From Legionella israelensis (GTDB taxonomy: Bacteria > Pseudomonadota > Gammaproteobacteria > Legionellales > Legionellaceae), in assembly GCF_004571175.1 (NCBI RefSeq), contig NZ_CP038273.1:3100001-3164000 (forward strand): a stretch of DNA of 64,000 nt, in the 5' to 3' direction. Positions 34,696 to 43,620 of the stretch are shown piece by piece. The number at the start of each line of letters is the position of its first letter. The stretch's first letter is position 1. The position numbers and the translations under genes were made by a program. The notes beneath the pieces were generated by a model. That model did no database searches. It worked only from the letters and a program-made list of their open reading frames with translations, and had not been told where the DNA came from.

Positions 34696-36108
34696 TTATG
34701 ATAGCGAAGGAATAGCTTCACTGTCACACATGGCTAAATCAAATGAAGTGGATTGTTTTTCTACTTTTTTAGTTAAATTTCTCAGTGCAGTTCTCATACC
34801 TTCTTCAATGACCGGATGATAAAAGGGCATTTGCAATACCTCAAATGCTGTCAGGTTTTTATATATTGCCCAGGCTAGTAAATGGGCTAAATGTTCTCCT
34901 TCCGGAGCAATAAATTCTGCGCCAAGCAATTTACCGTTCTCTTTTGAACCATAAATATGGAGCAATCCTTTATTATGGCGCATAATTTTTGCACGACCTT
35001 GATTTGAATAATCAACTTCGCCTACAACAAAAGATTCTTCTTCTAATTCTTGATAAGCTTTACCGACAATAGCGATATTAGGTTCTGTAAATAAGATTCG
35101 AATCGGGGTTCGACGTTGAAAGCATCGGGTTTTGTTTGCGGCATTGTAACCCGCTATTCTACCTTCATCTGCTGCCTCATGCAGTAAAGGTCGGCTTTTA
35201 TTCACATCGCCTGCAATAAAAATAGGGAATTTTTGTATTTGCATGGTGGTCGGATCATATTGTGGAATTCCGGTTTTATCCAACTTAATATCCAAATCAC
35301 CCAAGTTTAAGGAGTCAAAATTTGATTTGCGACCCATGGCAGCAATAACTTGATCAATGGGTAATGATTGGTCGGCTGCAATACATAACTGTTTATTTTT
35401 TTCAGTTAAAGAAGCTTTTTCATTAAGGTGGATTGGAAATTCCTCTTTGAATATTTTGATTGCGGCTTCATTGATATCTGGATCCGTTAAACCGCCAATG
35501 AATGAAGTGTCATGATAAGCAGTGATGTTTATGCCAAGGCGGGATAAAGATTGTCCAAACTCAAGTCCAATGCTACCTGCACCAATCAGGGCAATGTTTT
35601 TAGCAAGATCATCCTGTTCAAAAATATTTTCACTTGTTAATATTTTGTCTTTATATTTTATCCATTCCTCAGGAATGACGCTTTGAGAACCATTTGCGAT
35701 AATAACGCTGTCGGCAACAATTTTTTCTTGATTGACTTGTAAACTGTTTGGCGTTAAAAATTGAGCTTCACCACAAATGAATTGCTCTTTTAAAGATTTT
35801 GTAAATTCTATTACTCCCTCGGTGAAATGATCTCTCATTTGGCGTACATAGGTTAAGACGTCGGGCATGTTGAGCTTAAGTTTATCGCTGCCTTTTATCC
35901 CCTGTTTATCAAACAGATGCCTGTCATGAAAATAATTGGCTGTTTGGAGTAAGACTTTTGAAGGCATGCAGCCTACTCGAGCACAAGTGGAGCCCAAAGG
36001 GCCTTTGTCAATAACAAGAATATTATCAGTATGTTTTCTCGCTTCTTTATAAGCTGAAAGACCAGCTGTTCCAGCACCGATGATTGCTACATTGACTTTC
36101 CTATCCAT
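34696..36108 (-). CDS. Dihydrolipoyl dehydrogenase-like flavoprotein disulfide reductase
   Basis: A 470-residue FAD/NAD(P) class I pyridine nucleotide-disulfide oxidoreductase. The FAD motif is AIIGAGTAGLSAY and the redox-active disulfide is C42-x4-C47 (GSTCARVGCMPSK). The NAD-binding motif is IALIGAGSIGLEFGQSLSRLG, and the C-terminal dimerisation domain has YHPVIEEGMRTAL with the catalytic His-Glu. GSTCARVGC is a variant of the usual GGTCxNxGC. It could be a lipoamide dehydrogenase or a related mercuric/soluble-transhydrogenase-type enzyme. It lies 119 bp downstream of the pyruvate decarboxylase gene in the same direction. Confidence 0.85.
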   Translation of the reverse strand: MDRKVNVAIIGAGTAGLSAYKEARKHTDNILVIDKGPLGSTCARVGCMPSKVLLQTANYFHDRHLFDKQGIKGSDKLKLNMPDVLTYVRQMRDHFTEGVIEFTKSLKEQFICGEAQFLTPNSLQVNQEKIVADSVIIANGSQSVIPEEWIKYKDKILTSENIFEQDDLAKNIALIGAGSIGLEFGQSLSRLGINITAYHDTSFIGGLTDPDINEAAIKIFKEEFPIHLNEKASLTEKNKQLCIAADQSLPIDQVIAAMGRKSNFDSLNLGDLDIKLDKTGIPQYDPTTMQIQKFPIFIAGDVNKSRPLLHEAADEGRIAGYNAANKTRCFQRRTPIRILFTEPNIAIVGKAYQELEEESFVVGEVDYSNQGRAKIMRHNKGLLHIYGSKENGKLLGAEFIAPEGEHLAHLLAWAIYKNLTAFEVLQMPFYHPVIEEGMRTALRNLTKKVEKQSTSFDLAMCDSEAIPSLS

Positions 36109-36227
36109 GAAAATACCATCCTGTATTGATTCCCGCCTGGATCAAGTTTCGGGAGCGGGAGTTCGGTATAGAGAAATATTGCTTAAATTTAAATCATTCA
36201 GCAAGCTAGATAACCTATATATCGTTT

Positions 36228-37922
36228 TTATTTTCTGGGAGGGCGACTATTGTACTTTGCAACCCTTGAGCCCCATTCCAGAAGATTTTTATTACAGTCA
36301 TCCTTATCTAACAATACTTCAATAAAGCAGAGATGAGGTGTTTTTTCCGCTTCCTCAATAGCGCTTTTCAGTTCACCAATGGTTTTGACAACATAAGACT
36401 TGAGGTTTTTTTGTTCTCTGCCAAAGACTTCAACTAACTCAGCATAGTGCCAGTTGTTAATTTCATTATAAGGTCCATCATGAATTTGCACTTCAATGGT
36501 ATAGGCAGTATTGTTCAAAAGGAAAATTATCGGTTTGAAATCATAACGTATAAGGGTGGATAATTCCTGAGCACTCATTTGAAATGAACCGTCACCGATA
36601 CAAGCGATAACGCGTTTATTATTATTTAATGCTGCCTGCATGCCTAAAAGTGCGCCAACTGACCAGCCAATAGAACCATACTGCATTTGAATTTCAAAAG
36701 GACACCCCTCAGGAAGTTTAAGGCGCATGCAGTTAAACCAGGAATCTCCTGTTTCAGCCAATAAAGCATAATCATCACTCAGTATTTTTTGAATCTGGCC
36801 AAAAAGATAACGTGTACTGACGGCTTGCTGTTCATCGGCTTCGGACTCTCGATACAAGGGTGCTTCACCTGCGATACGCTGATAAGCTTTAAGAGCATTG
36901 TCATTCGGTTTCAGCTCTTTTTGCAGACCACTCAGAAAGTCGTTCATATACACTTCTGTATAAATATTATGACCTATCTTGACCTGTCCCTCAGCAATCG
37001 AAATCGATTTTTCAGGTAAAATTCCCCACATATGGCCGACCGTGGTGTAATCATTTTCATTAGGACCCACCAGTAAATAAGCATCACTTGAATCCACTAT
37101 TTCACCACATCCTGGAGAACTTACCGGACCCCAATAGATGCCAATGTAATTTTTGTGTTGCTCTGATATAAAACCTTTAGCATCAGGCATGGAGGCTAGC
37201 GCATAATTGGTTGAAATGCTCAGATCGCTAACAGCAGAAATAGCCTGACAGGGGCGTGTTTTACTGCCAATAATCAAAACCGGTTTGTTAGCACTATTTA
37301 ATTTGGCGGCAGCATCGCTAATAGCTGCTTTCAGTGAAGAGCTGTCACTTATTTTTGTTGCATTAAATGCGCGTTTAGTTGGATTGGAAATGGAATAATC
37401 GGCAATATTACAGGCAATTTCAATATAAACCGGCTTCTTTTTTTGCATGGCAATCGCAATGGCGGAGTCAATTTCTGTGGCTGCATTCTCCGGTTTATGA
37501 ATACGAACAGAATGAGCGGTTACGCGATCATACATATCACGAACAAAGAGGTGGTCTTCATTCCCTAAAGTATGATGTAAAATTTCTGCATCCTGAATAG
37601 AATTTGTGTTGGGTCCGCCTGAAATGAGAAGTAGAGGAAGATTTTCAGCATAAGCTCCGGCTACAGCATTTATCGCACTTAAGCTGCCGACGCTGAAAGT
37701 GACGAAAAGGGCAGAAACTCCATGGATACGGGCATATCCATCCGCTGCATAGCCTGCATTCAATTCATTGCAGCAATTAATCATTCTTAAGTTTTTGTTT
37801 TTCAGTATTTCATCCAGCAAAACCAGATTATAATCGCCTGGGATAGCAAAATAGTCTTTGATGCTCAAGTCCTCAAGTCTTTTTGCCAGATAACGTCCGA
37901 TGGTATACATAGAGTTCTCCAT
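36228..37922 (-). CDS. pdc: Pyruvate decarboxylase (Zymomonas type)
   Basis: This 564-residue thiamine-diphosphate enzyme closely follows the layout of Zymomonas Pdc, which converts pyruvate to acetaldehyde. It shows YTIGRYLAKRL, FAIPGDYNLVLLDEIL, CCNELNAGYAADGYAR (catalytic Glu), the HH pair in ILHHTLG, GDSWFNCMRLKLPEG, the TPP-binding GDGSFQ.SAQELSTLIRY...NN and TIEVQIHDGPYNEINNW. Indolepyruvate decarboxylases are close relatives, but the HDGPYN..NW segment and C-terminus (WGSRVAKYNSRPPRK) favour Pdc. Pdc is uncommon in bacteria. Confidence 0.85.
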   Translation of the reverse strand: MENSMYTIGRYLAKRLEDLSIKDYFAIPGDYNLVLLDEILKNKNLRMINCCNELNAGYAADGYARIHGVSALFVTFSVGSLSAINAVAGAYAENLPLLLISGGPNTNSIQDAEILHHTLGNEDHLFVRDMYDRVTAHSVRIHKPENAATEIDSAIAIAMQKKKPVYIEIACNIADYSISNPTKRAFNATKISDSSSLKAAISDAAAKLNSANKPVLIIGSKTRPCQAISAVSDLSISTNYALASMPDAKGFISEQHKNYIGIYWGPVSSPGCGEIVDSSDAYLLVGPNENDYTTVGHMWGILPEKSISIAEGQVKIGHNIYTEVYMNDFLSGLQKELKPNDNALKAYQRIAGEAPLYRESEADEQQAVSTRYLFGQIQKILSDDYALLAETGDSWFNCMRLKLPEGCPFEIQMQYGSIGWSVGALLGMQAALNNNKRVIACIGDGSFQMSAQELSTLIRYDFKPIIFLLNNTAYTIEVQIHDGPYNEINNWHYAELVEVFGREQKNLKSYVVKTIGELKSAIEEAEKTPHLCFIEVLLDKDDCNKNLLEWGSRVAKYNSRPPRK

Positions 37923-38075
37923 ACTTTTATATCCATATTTGATTAAATTACCTGAAAAATCAATTTATTGTCTTTGTTTTTTGCAATCAATGATAATTTT
38001 AAGTGTAGTCTATGGATGGGGCTTATGAAGGGTAAGTGCTATAGTAAAATTAATGATCTTAAAAAGGAGAAAAGA

Positions 38076-38264
38076 ATGGAAGCTTATCATGTCTTTCCTC
38101 ATGAGACAAAAGGCTGGGAAGTGAGAAAAACAAACGCCCGAGCAGCAAGCGGCTATTTCAAAACGAAACAGGCAGCTATTGATAGTGCAAGAGCATTAAG
38201 CCAGGCTGAGGGTATAGAATTATTTATTCATGATAGGAAAAATAAAATCGATGAAAAAAGATAA
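38076..38264 (+). CDS. DUF2188-type small protein
   Basis: A 62-residue protein: MEAYHVFPHETKGWEVRKTNARAAS...FKTKQAAIDSARALSQAEGIELFIHDRKNKI. The pattern of Y.V.P...GW.V......A...F.TK..A...A...A......L.IH...G.I is that of DUF2188 proteins, of unknown function. The ATG at 38076 is chosen because AAAAAGGAG sits seven to eight bases upstream. An in-frame ATG at 37968 would add a non-conserved stretch. Confidence 0.88.
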   Translation: MEAYHVFPHETKGWEVRKTNARAASGYFKTKQAAIDSARALSQAEGIELFIHDRKNKIDEKR

Positions 38265-38371
38265 GGCTTATTCTCTACGGAGCGTTTATCATATGAATGC
38301 GCCGCTGGAATTATGATTTCTCTAAGATATCCTCTGCTGCAAAATGTTGTGAAGTATCGAATTTAAAGTTG

Positions 38372-38445
38372 CGTCCCGGGCAGGATTCGAACCTGCGACC
38401 TGCCCCTTAGGAGGGGGCTGCGCTATCCAGCTGTGCCACCGGGAC
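38372..38445 (-). tRNA. tRNA-Arg (anticodon CCU)
   Basis: On the minus strand the cloverleaf has acceptor stem GTCCCGG/CCGGGAC, anticodon stem GCCCC/GGGGC with loop CTCCTAA (anticodon CCT, reading AGG), variable loop AGGTC, T-arm GCAGG-TTCGAAT-CCTGC and discriminator G. The 3' CCA is not encoded (CAA follows). One A-C mismatch appears in the D stem. Confidence 0.96.
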
Positions 38446-38536
38446 ATAAGCGAAGTCTATCCTTATCTTTGTGATTTCTCAACCTTTAAAAGAGAGAATC
38501 AGGCTAACCGCATCTAATTTTTGATCATAAAAGCCC

Positions 38537-39097
38537 TCATTCCTTTTTCCATTTTATATTACAACCCAGGCTGGGTTTTTGCAGTTCATCCACTGCTTCG
38601 TCGTTCAGGATACTGTTAAGTGCATCACGAATGGATTGTCCTGTAACGGGGACGTTATTACCTGGCCTGGAATCATCAAACTGTCCACGGTAGACTAATT
38701 CCAGGTTCTTGTCAAAGATGTAAAAATCAGGTGTACAGGCAGCATGATAAGCTGCAGCGACTTCCTGTGATTCATCAAATAAATATGGAAAAGGATAATT
38801 ATTTATTTTAGCTGTTTCGCGCATTTTTTCTGGTGAATCATCGGGATATTGCTCAACGTCATTGGAGTTAATGGCAATAAAGCGTATATCTTCATTCATA
38901 TACTCATGCGCGAGATGAGACAATTCAGAGTTTATATATTTGACATAAGGGCAGTGGTTGCAAATAAACATGATAACGGTCGCTTTCTTACCAGCATATT
39001 GTATTAAACTTATTTTTTTGCCGCTGGTGACATCCGTCAAATTAAATTCAGGGGCTTTTGTCCCAAGTTTAAGCATATTTGAAGCCGTTTTTACCAT
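38537..39097 (-). CDS. Thioredoxin-fold redox protein (AhpC/TSA-like)
   Basis: A 186-residue cytoplasmic protein (no signal peptide) with a thioredoxin fold: LGTKAPEFNLTDVTSGKKISLIQYAGKKATVIMFICNHCPYVKYI, giving a CNHC redox centre. The DFYIFDKNLELVYRGQFDD segment follows. This matches the thioredoxin-family/peroxiredoxin-like proteins in which CxxC replaces the peroxidatic motif. The partner is unknown. The C-terminus PSLGCNIKWKKE is conserved in the group. Confidence 0.88.
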   Translation of the reverse strand: MVKTASNMLKLGTKAPEFNLTDVTSGKKISLIQYAGKKATVIMFICNHCPYVKYINSELSHLAHEYMNEDIRFIAINSNDVEQYPDDSPEKMRETAKINNYPFPYLFDESQEVAAAYHAACTPDFYIFDKNLELVYRGQFDDSRPGNNVPVTGQSIRDALNSILNDEAVDELQKPSLGCNIKWKKE

Positions 39098-39225
39098 AGG
39101 TTACTCCCATACTTCATCATTAAACAAAGGATATCCCATAAAAGCTTTATTTTTTAGGAAATATCCAATTAACTAACGATCGTTTTGCGAGATAAAAGGT
39201 ATTCATGCCTTTTATCTCAAACTTG

Positions 39226-39759
39226 TTAAATTAACAAGTTCAGCAATGTGATCACTGCGAATATGGTATTAAGAATAGCCCAGAGAAAGCAAGGAAACTT
39301 TTCGTAAAATGTTGAATAACAGGCATATATTGCAATCGCTGTACTGCCAATGAAAAAAATCCATTGATTGTTAAATGCAAATCCGATAGAAAGCAGGCCT
39401 ATGCCTGAGACACCAATGAGCAAAAAAGGATTGCGCAATTGACCTGTCAAAAGATAGTAAACAAATAATTGAAAAGACAATAAACAAGGTAATGCGACTT
39501 GTAATTTAGGGCCTATTCCTAATAGGAAAGCTGTATGACCTGCGATGAGGATAATTTCCAAGGCAATAAAATAGACCAGCTTGTAATGTAAAGCCACAAT
39601 AAGCATGCAAGCGGAGCCTATAATATAACCAGCTTGTGGTTTGGCTAAACTTAAACTAAATATCAGAATAGCGGCGCCAACGGCACCCAGAAGTATATAA
39701 AGTTTATTATGTAGAGTTAATGGCTCACCATCGTAGTAATATCCCTTTAGCAATGGCAT
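39226..39759 (-). CDS. Membrane protein of unknown function
   Basis: I do not recognise this 177-residue protein. It has a short polar start (MPLLKGYYYDGEPLTLHNK) and then six or so hydrophobic helices to the C-terminus (FLWAILNTIFAVITLLNLLI). Its start overlaps the end of the upstream secreted-protein gene by 35 bp in the same direction, so the two are probably coexpressed. Confidence 0.75.
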   Translation of the reverse strand: MPLLKGYYYDGEPLTLHNKLYILLGAVGAAILIFSLSLAKPQAGYIIGSACMLIVALHYKLVYFIALEIILIAGHTAFLLGIGPKLQVALPCLLSFQLFVYYLLTGQLRNPFLLIGVSGIGLLSIGFAFNNQWIFFIGSTAIAIYACYSTFYEKFPCFLWAILNTIFAVITLLNLLI

Positions 39760-40210
39760 CCTTTATGACCTGATTTTGTGTTTTATTAACAGAAACCCAG
39801 TAATTACCCATATTACTGAGGGCAAACTTTACTCTCGGATATTGACAGACATCCAAAACATCCCGACAATTGACAAGGGAAGTGTGATTATTATTATGAA
39901 CATAGCATTGAAAGGTTAAATTTTTGATATCTGATGCGAAAGCGGCCCAGTTTTCCGGATCAATATGAACCTGCAAAGTCGGGCTCATGAATACATTTCG
40001 TGTTTCATATCGCTGTAATTCAACTTTGGCATTACTGGTATTTTGTAACAAATAAAAAGTTTGTTCGCCGGTTTCATTAAGAAGCAAATAATTACCATCA
40101 TATCCAAAACCTTTAACTTCACAGCCTCTGGGGTAGTTTTGTGCCCAGCATATATCTGCAGAGAACAGGCTGATGAAAATAAATAAAACCGTTGTTTTGA
40201 AAGAAGACAT
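39725..40210 (-). CDS. Secreted protein of unknown function
   Basis: A 161-residue exported protein with a signal peptide (MSSFKTTVLFIFISLFSADICWA, cleavage before QNYPRGCE). The mature part has four cysteines, starts QNYPRGCEVKGFGYDGNYLLLN and looks beta-rich (TFYLLQNTSNAKVELQRYE). It resembles small periplasmic Legionella proteins such as the enhanced-entry EnhB group, but I hold that only weakly. It is upstream of and overlapping a membrane-protein gene, and 20 bp downstream of pcs. Confidence 0.7.
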   Translation of the reverse strand: MSSFKTTVLFIFISLFSADICWAQNYPRGCEVKGFGYDGNYLLLNETGEQTFYLLQNTSNAKVELQRYETRNVFMSPTLQVHIDPENWAAFASDIKNLTFQCYVHNNNHTSLVNCRDVLDVCQYPRVKFALSNMGNYWVSVNKTQNQVIKDAIAKGILLRW

Positions 40211-40229
40211 ATCAACCTCTGCTTGCCTT

Positions 40230-41006
40230 TTATTGTTTAACCGCTTCCTTGTTTGCTGTAATTTTCGCTTTTATCATCGGGGAATAAGTCCTGTAAAAAC
40301 TTAGAACCAAGTACATAACCACATAACCTAGAGACAGGGAGAGCCAAAAAGGTTCTGGCTCCGGATAACTTATTAATACCAGGACTGAACTGATTCCATA
40401 AGTGATGGAACAAGCGTGCATAATGATTTTCAGGACTCTGGATTCAGTCAGATAATCCAGTCTTGAGGGATATACATATTTAACAGGAACAAATATCAAT
40501 ATACAAAGCAATATTAGCAGCAATGCATTCGTTATCATTGACGTGTGAAAAATAAACATATAGAAAACAGCGATATTCCAGTAACAAGGAAATCCTTTAA
40601 AAAAATGATCCGGGGTTTTGGCATCAGCCTGACAAAATTGATAAGCAGACGTAATGGTAATCGCACATATGATCAGAATAGAATAGGACTCCGGAAGCAT
40701 ATTAGGCTTAACATAGAGAAACACACAAGGTGTGATAACATAATTAAGATAATCTACGATATTATCCAATAATGTTCCATCAATAGATGGTAATACATCT
40801 TTAACTTTAACCCATCTGGCCAGGCTGCCATCCACCGCATCCACTACTACAGCCAGGGCCATTAGCCATATGGCATTAATATAATCATGCTGATAAATCA
40901 TCGCAATGGTTAAGACACCAATGAAAGCGGCGCTGGCGGTAAAAGCATGTACTGCCCATGCCGTTAGGTAGTGAGCGAGATGAAATGTATGTTTGTTATT
41001 GTTCAT
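40230..41006 (-). CDS. pcsA: Phosphatidylcholine synthase
   Basis: Pcs condenses choline directly with CDP-diacylglycerol to make phosphatidylcholine, a major Legionella membrane lipid that matters for host-cell binding. The 258-residue membrane protein carries the CDP-alcohol phosphotransferase motif DAVDGSLAR...GTLLDNIVD (DxxDGxxAR...GxxxDxxxD). The surroundings YLNYVITPCVFLYV and FKGFPCYWNIAVFY are characteristic of the Pcs branch. About eight hydrophobic helices. It is the first gene of a likely three-gene minus-strand unit. Confidence 0.93.
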   Translation of the reverse strand: MNNNKHTFHLAHYLTAWAVHAFTASAAFIGVLTIAMIYQHDYINAIWLMALAVVVDAVDGSLARWVKVKDVLPSIDGTLLDNIVDYLNYVITPCVFLYVKPNMLPESYSILIICAITITSAYQFCQADAKTPDHFFKGFPCYWNIAVFYMFIFHTSMITNALLLILLCILIFVPVKYVYPSRLDYLTESRVLKIIMHACSITYGISSVLVLISYPEPEPFWLSLSLGYVVMYLVLSFYRTYSPMIKAKITANKEAVKQ

Positions 41007-41344
41007 CAGCCATCCTAAAAGTGTTATTAGACTTCTTTCGAAACTGTATTGTTATAAATGCCATAAATAAAACCCACAAAGTCTTTTATTCTGAAGCCTT
41101 TTTTTGAGTCGTAATCAGTTGATTTTTGAAGCAGTAAGAATATGACTGTAAAGCTTGAAAAATCAGGTCATTTTTCATGACATAAAATCAATATCGACAA
41201 ATTCATAAATAGTATCAATAATTAAAAAGCTAAAGCAAGAAATCTGATTACAAAACCGATATTTTTATTACAAAAATTTCTGCTGTGTCAGGGATGTTTC
41301 CTCATTTCATTATTTGGCAATAAATACGGTTAATTGGAGCCAAA
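41007..41344. other. Intergenic region between pcsA and the leader peptide
   Basis: AT-rich and without a supportable gene. It must carry the divergent promoters for pcsA and for the semialdehyde dehydrogenase unit. I saw no repeat copies here. Confidence 0.5.
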
Positions 41345-41410
41345 ATGATTTTGATTCTTCGAACAGGGCCGCTATTCGCTTCAATGAATGAAATAAAAAC
41401 ACGCTCTTAG
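41345..41410 (+). CDS. Possible 21-residue leader peptide
   Basis: ATG at 41345 is preceded by GGAG with five-base spacing. It encodes a 21-residue peptide starting MILILRTGPLFASMNE and ending IKTRS. The stop codon lies inside the terminator-like hairpin at 41402-41422, and the next gene starts 86 bp further on. That geometry recalls attenuation leaders. No run of a single amino acid's codons stands out. Real expression is unproven. Confidence 0.35.
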   Translation: MILILRTGPLFASMNEIKTRS

Positions 41411-41422
41411 ACAGAAAGAGCG
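41402..41422 (+). terminator. Terminator-like hairpin upstream of the semialdehyde dehydrogenase gene
   Basis: CGCTCTT (41402-41408) pairs with AAGAGCG (41416-41422) around a 7-base loop, followed by ATATTTTG. It sits in the leader 75 bp ahead of the dehydrogenase start, so if functional it would act on the leader transcript rather than at a gene end. Confidence 0.45.
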
Positions 41423-41496
41423 ATATTTTGAGGCTTGCTTGAATTGCAAGATAGAGACTACACTACTTACAAAGGGAACTTTCAGGTGAGAATACG

Positions 41497-42879
41497 ATGA
41501 TTCAGACAATTAATCCAGCAACAGAAGAAGTGATTCAAAATTATCTTTTATTAAATAATGAACAAATCAATTCACGAATTGATGCAGGCCATCTTGCTTT
41601 TCAAGCATGGAGAAAATCAGATTTTTCTCAAAGAAAAAAGTTAATGAACAGAGTGGCAGATCTTCTTTGTAAAAATAAAAAGCAATATGCTTCACTGATT
41701 ACAAGTGAAATGGGTAAACCCATTACTTCCAGTGAAGCTGAAATTGAAAAATGCGCGTGGGTTTGTCAATATTATGCTGAGCAGGCTGAACAACACCTGA
41801 AGGCCAGATTTATTGATACAGACATGAAACGCACGAAGGTCTGCTACCAACCCTTAGGAATTGTGTTTGCCATTATGCCTTGGAATTTCCCGTTTTGGCA
41901 GGTATTTCGTTTCGCGGCCCCCACATTAATGGCTGGTAATGCCGCCATCCTGAAACATGCTCCCATTTCTACCGGAACAGGTGAAGCGATTGCTGAATTA
42001 ATTTTGGAAGCGGGATACCCCGAGCATCTCTTTCAGCATTTTATTGTAGATAATGAAGGTGCGGCTAAAGTCATAGCGAACAACAATGTTGTCGCCGTGA
42101 CGCTGACAGGCAGCGGAAAAGCAGGTAGTTCTGTGGCTTCTACAGCTGGCAAATATTTAAAAAAAACCGTGTTGGAGCTTGGAGGAAATGATCCTTATCT
42201 GGTTTTGGAGGATGCAGATTTGGATTTGGCCGCAAATGCCATTATCTCATCACGATTCAATAATGCAGGCCAGTCTTGTATCGCAGCAAAACGCATTTTG
42301 GCTGTCCAATCTATCGCAGATGAATTAATTCATAAAATTGAGCAATTAATAATGGGTTATCAAATGGGGGATCCCAAAGATCCTTCCACCAAACTTGGGC
42401 CTATGGCCAGAGGAGATTTGCGTGATGCTCTGCACCAGCAAGTGCAAAAAAGTATTGAGCTTGGTGCTAAACTGCAACGAGGCGGCGTCATTCCTAAGAG
42501 AAAAGGTTTTTATTATCCGGCCACTTTATTGACCGGAGTCAAACCTGGTATGCCTGCTTTTGATGAAGAATTATTTGGCCCTGTCATTAGCGTGACTACG
42601 GTGGAAGATGAAGCCGAAGCAATCAGATTGGCTAATAAAAGTCAATTTGGCCTGGGTTCTGCGGTATTTACTCGTGATATAGAAAGAGGTGAACGCATTG
42701 CCACCGAAGAAATCCAGGCAGGCAGTTGTTTTGTAAATGACTTTTTGGCATCTGATCCAAGACTGCCTTTTGGTGGCATCAAGCAATCAGGGTATGGTCG
42801 AGAACTCTCACGAGAAGGTATTTTGGAATTTATAAATGTAAAAACAGTAGGGATTAATGAATCCGATAATGCAAAATAA
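41497..42879 (+). CDS. NAD-dependent succinate-semialdehyde dehydrogenase-type aldehyde dehydrogenase
   Basis: A 460-residue aldehyde dehydrogenase of the Sad/YneI length class. It shows PLGIVFAIMPWNFPFWQ, TGSGKAGSSVASTAGKYLKKTVLELGGNDPYLVLEDADL (catalytic Glu), FNNAGQSCIAAKRI (catalytic Cys) and EELFGPVISV, ending LPFGGIKQSGYGRELS. The substrate (succinate semialdehyde) is inferred from family. Its 3' end overlaps the L,D-transpeptidase gene by 23 bp. Confidence 0.9.
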   Translation: MIQTINPATEEVIQNYLLLNNEQINSRIDAGHLAFQAWRKSDFSQRKKLMNRVADLLCKNKKQYASLITSEMGKPITSSEAEIEKCAWVCQYYAEQAEQHLKARFIDTDMKRTKVCYQPLGIVFAIMPWNFPFWQVFRFAAPTLMAGNAAILKHAPISTGTGEAIAELILEAGYPEHLFQHFIVDNEGAAKVIANNNVVAVTLTGSGKAGSSVASTAGKYLKKTVLELGGNDPYLVLEDADLDLAANAIISSRFNNAGQSCIAAKRILAVQSIADELIHKIEQLIMGYQMGDPKDPSTKLGPMARGDLRDALHQQVQKSIELGAKLQRGGVIPKRKGFYYPATLLTGVKPGMPAFDEELFGPVISVTTVEDEAEAIRLANKSQFGLGSAVFTRDIERGERIATEEIQAGSCFVNDFLASDPRLPFGGIKQSGYGRELSREGILEFINVKTVGINESDNAK

Positions 42880-43357
42880 AAATCAATTATTGCTTATATC
42901 AACAGCAACACAACAGATGCATTGTTATGAAAATGATCAACTGGTGTATACTTATTCAGTATCCACTGCGAAGAATGGTCTGGGAGAGATGCGTGGCAGC
43001 GAGTGTACACCACGCGGCTGGCATACCATTCATTCTATCATTGGCTTCGAGCATGAAATAAACAGCGTATTTGTCGGTCGAAAGTGGACTGGAGAAATCT
43101 ATAGTGAAAAACTGGCGGAACAATATCCCGGCCGTGACTGGATTTTGACGCGTATTTTACGACTTGACGGGCTGGAGGATGGACGAAATAAAGGCGGGGA
43201 CGTGGATAGCCTGCAGCGTTTTATCTATATACACGGTACTCCAGACAGTACGCTGTTAGGTCAGCGCGGTTCCCGCGGTTGTATTCGCATGAGAAATTTT
43301 GAAATTATTGAATTGGCAAACTGGGTTAGTGCAGGTAGTTATATTTATATTGAATAA
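42857..43357 (+). CDS. L,D-transpeptidase (YkuD domain)
   Basis: A 166-residue YkuD-domain protein. These catalyse 3-3 crosslinks in peptidoglycan or attach lipoproteins. The active-site region is YIHGTPDSTLLGQRGSRGCIRMRNFEII, i.e. HGT...SxGCIRM with catalytic Cys. The N-terminal LLLISTATQQMHCYENDQLVYTYSVST strand pattern is typical. No signal peptide is evident. The start at 42857 overlaps the upstream dehydrogenase gene; MQNKNQ at 42869 is an alternative. A MITE-like repeat begins at its stop codon. Confidence 0.9.
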   Translation: MNPIMQNKNQLLLISTATQQMHCYENDQLVYTYSVSTAKNGLGEMRGSECTPRGWHTIHSIIGFEHEINSVFVGRKWTGEIYSEKLAEQYPGRDWILTRILRLDGLEDGRNKGGDVDSLQRFIYIHGTPDSTLLGQRGSRGCIRMRNFEIIELANWVSAGSYIYIE

Positions 43358-43490
43358 CTCATATTACCCGGCTTCAACTTTTTATATCTCGGACGCATTT
43401 TGAATTTCAAATGCTTATTTACTCATGTAAACTGCGCTTTGAAATTCAAAATGCGTCCAAATCTGCTAAACACTGTGCAGCGTATCATGA
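43357..43490. repeat. MITE-like palindromic repeat, copy 4 (opposite orientation)
   Basis: The same family as 13359-13504 but inverted. Internal arms are GGACGCATTTTGAATTTCAAA and TTTGAAATTCAAAATGCGTCC (21 bases each, here as inverted partners). The centre TTTACTCATGTAAACTGCGC is the complement of copy 1's centre. Termini are ACTCATATTACCCGGC and GCAGCGTATCATGA. It is 30 kb from the other copies and again begins at a stop codon. Confidence 0.88.
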
Positions 43491-43620
43491 ATGAATAATG
43501 CAATGAAATCGGATATTTTTTTGAAAATATGGTGAAAACAAAGGTTCGGAATATCGCAAAAAGGATGTTAATAGGTATATAATTCAGCGCAATTTGTTAT
43601 GTTCCAATGGGGTAATGTGA

